Assembly (NCBI GenBank): GCA_965603355.1
Contig: CBFDCQ010000115.1
Location: forward strand, 1-7,315
Origin: CBFDCQ01 sp965603355
GTDB taxonomy: Bacteria; Hydrogenedentota; CAZGCA01; CBFDCQ01
Direction: 5' to 3'
Length of the DNA: 7,315 nt
Both the position numbers and the translations under genes were made by a program. A model generated the notes under the pieces. The model was not told where the DNA came from. It was given only the letters and a program-made list of their open reading frames with translations, and made no database searches. Positions within the stretch are counted from its first letter, which is position 1. Every line of letters starts with the position of its first letter. Shown here piece after piece: positions 6,865 to 7,315 of the stretch.

Positions 6865-7209
6865 CTACGTCATTCCCGGCAGATTGAGTCCCGGGATTTT
6901 CATCCCCGCTATCGGCAGACCTTTCGCGACCTTCCCCATCTCCTCGTTGGCCATATCGCGCGCTTTTCTCAGCGCATCGTTCACAGCCGCAAAAACGAGA
7001 TCCTGGAGCATATCGACATCGCCATCGCTCACAACTTCAGGCTCGATCTTTATTGAGACGATCTCCTGTTGGCCGTTTGCCACGACGGTGACCATCCCAC
7101 CGCCCGCTGACGCTTCGACGGTTTTCTGCGCAAGCTCCTCCTGCACTCTGGCCATATCTGCCGTGAGCTTCTGCGCCTGTTTGATCAGATTGCCGATACC
7201 TTTTGCCAT
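6865..7209 (-). CDS. ybaB: YbaB/EbfC family nucleoid-associated protein
   Basis: A 114-residue cytoplasmic DNA-binding protein, the usual family length. It starts MAKGIGNLIKQAQKLTADMA, matching the long N-terminal helix of the family. The central sheet follows with SAGGGMVTVVANGQQEIVSIKI (about residues 34-56, split here by description only), then the C-terminal helix containing DLVFAAVNDALRKA and a Gly/Pro-rich tail ending LPGMT. Family members form dimers that coat or bend DNA. The start ATG is supported by GAGGTG five bases upstream, and the ribosome site overlaps the dnaX stop. The pairing directly after dnaX is a widely conserved bacterial gene order. fmt follows after about 70 bases to its ATG. 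Confidence 0.95.
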   Translation of the reverse strand: MAKGIGNLIKQAQKLTADMARVQEELAQKTVEASAGGGMVTVVANGQQEIVSIKIEPEVVSDGDVDMLQDLVFAAVNDALRKARDMANEEMGKVAKGLPIAGMKIPGLNLPGMT

Positions 7210-7213
7210 GATT

Positions 7214-7315
7214 TCACCTCGTTCCGGGTTGTTTTTCGACCTGCACGACCTCGCCGTCGAATAGTTCCAGTACCATCTTGACTTTTTCGTCGTCCGCGAC
7301 TTCGCCGAACGGGGG
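7214..7315 (-). CDS. dnaX: DNA polymerase III subunit gamma/tau, C-terminal 33 residues (5' part outside the window)
   Basis: The minus-strand frame is open from the window edge to TGA at 7216-7214. The residues DDEKVKMVLELFDGEVVQVE match the short conserved end seen in many DnaX proteins, where a 'DPKV...LELFxGxV' pattern precedes the stop. Its position directly before ybaB agrees. DnaX is the clamp-loader motor of the replicative polymerase; none of the ATPase part is in view. The stop codon overlaps the ribosome site of ybaB, suggesting translational coupling. Confidence 0.8.
   Translation of the reverse strand, partial: PPFGEVADDEKVKMVLELFDGEVVQVEKQPGTR
7215..7220 (-). promoter_or_regulatory. 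Ribosome binding site of ybaB overlapping the dnaX stop
   Basis: GAGGTG on the minus strand lies five bases before the ybaB ATG and includes the first two bases of the dnaX stop codon TGA. This arrangement fits coupled translation of the two genes. Confidence 0.7.

Noticed and set aside
5506..7056. Long plus-strand open frame of 516 codons opposite fmt, ybaB and the small gene
   Set aside because: It runs antisense to three well-supported minus-strand genes, its translation shows no family motif and is rich in His and Arg, and it has no ribosome site. It is a shadow of coding bias.
1..7315. CRISPR arrays, insertion sequences, phage genes, toxin-antitoxin pairs, riboswitches
   Set aside because: No spaced direct repeats, transposase-like proteins, terminal repeats or recognisable riboswitch cores were seen. 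The non-coding gaps are all under 200 bases.

Overview
The window is bacterial chromosomal DNA of moderately high GC. It holds two gene blocks that converge on a short intergenic region at 5227-5396. The phylum cannot be read reliably from the sequence. RND and ABC-2 genes beside dnaX-ybaB, fmt and a CCA-encoding tRNA-Pro point to a bacterium, probably diderm because RND exporters normally serve an outer membrane. No gene is diagnostic of a lineage.

Plus strand, 1-5226: an efflux or export locus. Its first gene enters the window already open and encodes at least 1494 residues. It is a nearly complete RND (HAE-type) permease, missing only about 70 N-terminal residues, that continues without a stop into extra membrane helices and then a complete ABC ATPase of the ABC-2 (drug or lipid export) type. 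The ATPase itself looks split: its first strand and A-loop region lie before a block of about 175 residues carrying four predicted membrane helices, and Walker A comes only after that block. Six bases downstream is a 244-residue ABC-2 permease, the natural membrane partner of the fused ATPase. Together these suggest one inner-membrane machine joining an RND pump to an ATP-driven ABC-2 transporter. No periplasmic adaptor (MFP) or outer-membrane channel is visible; they may lie upstream.

Minus strand, 7315 down to 5397: a housekeeping block, in transcription order the 3' end of dnaX (DNA polymerase III tau/gamma), ybaB/ebfC (nucleoid-associated protein), fmt (methionyl-tRNA formyltransferase), a 68-residue conserved-looking protein of unknown function, and tRNA-Pro(UGG) with its own near-consensus sigma-70 promoter. 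The protein genes are closely spaced and could be one transcript. recR, the usual follower of ybaB, is absent from this position.

The convergent intergenic region (170 bases) has no gene but contains two clear inverted repeats. No insertion sequence, CRISPR array, phage gene or origin was seen.
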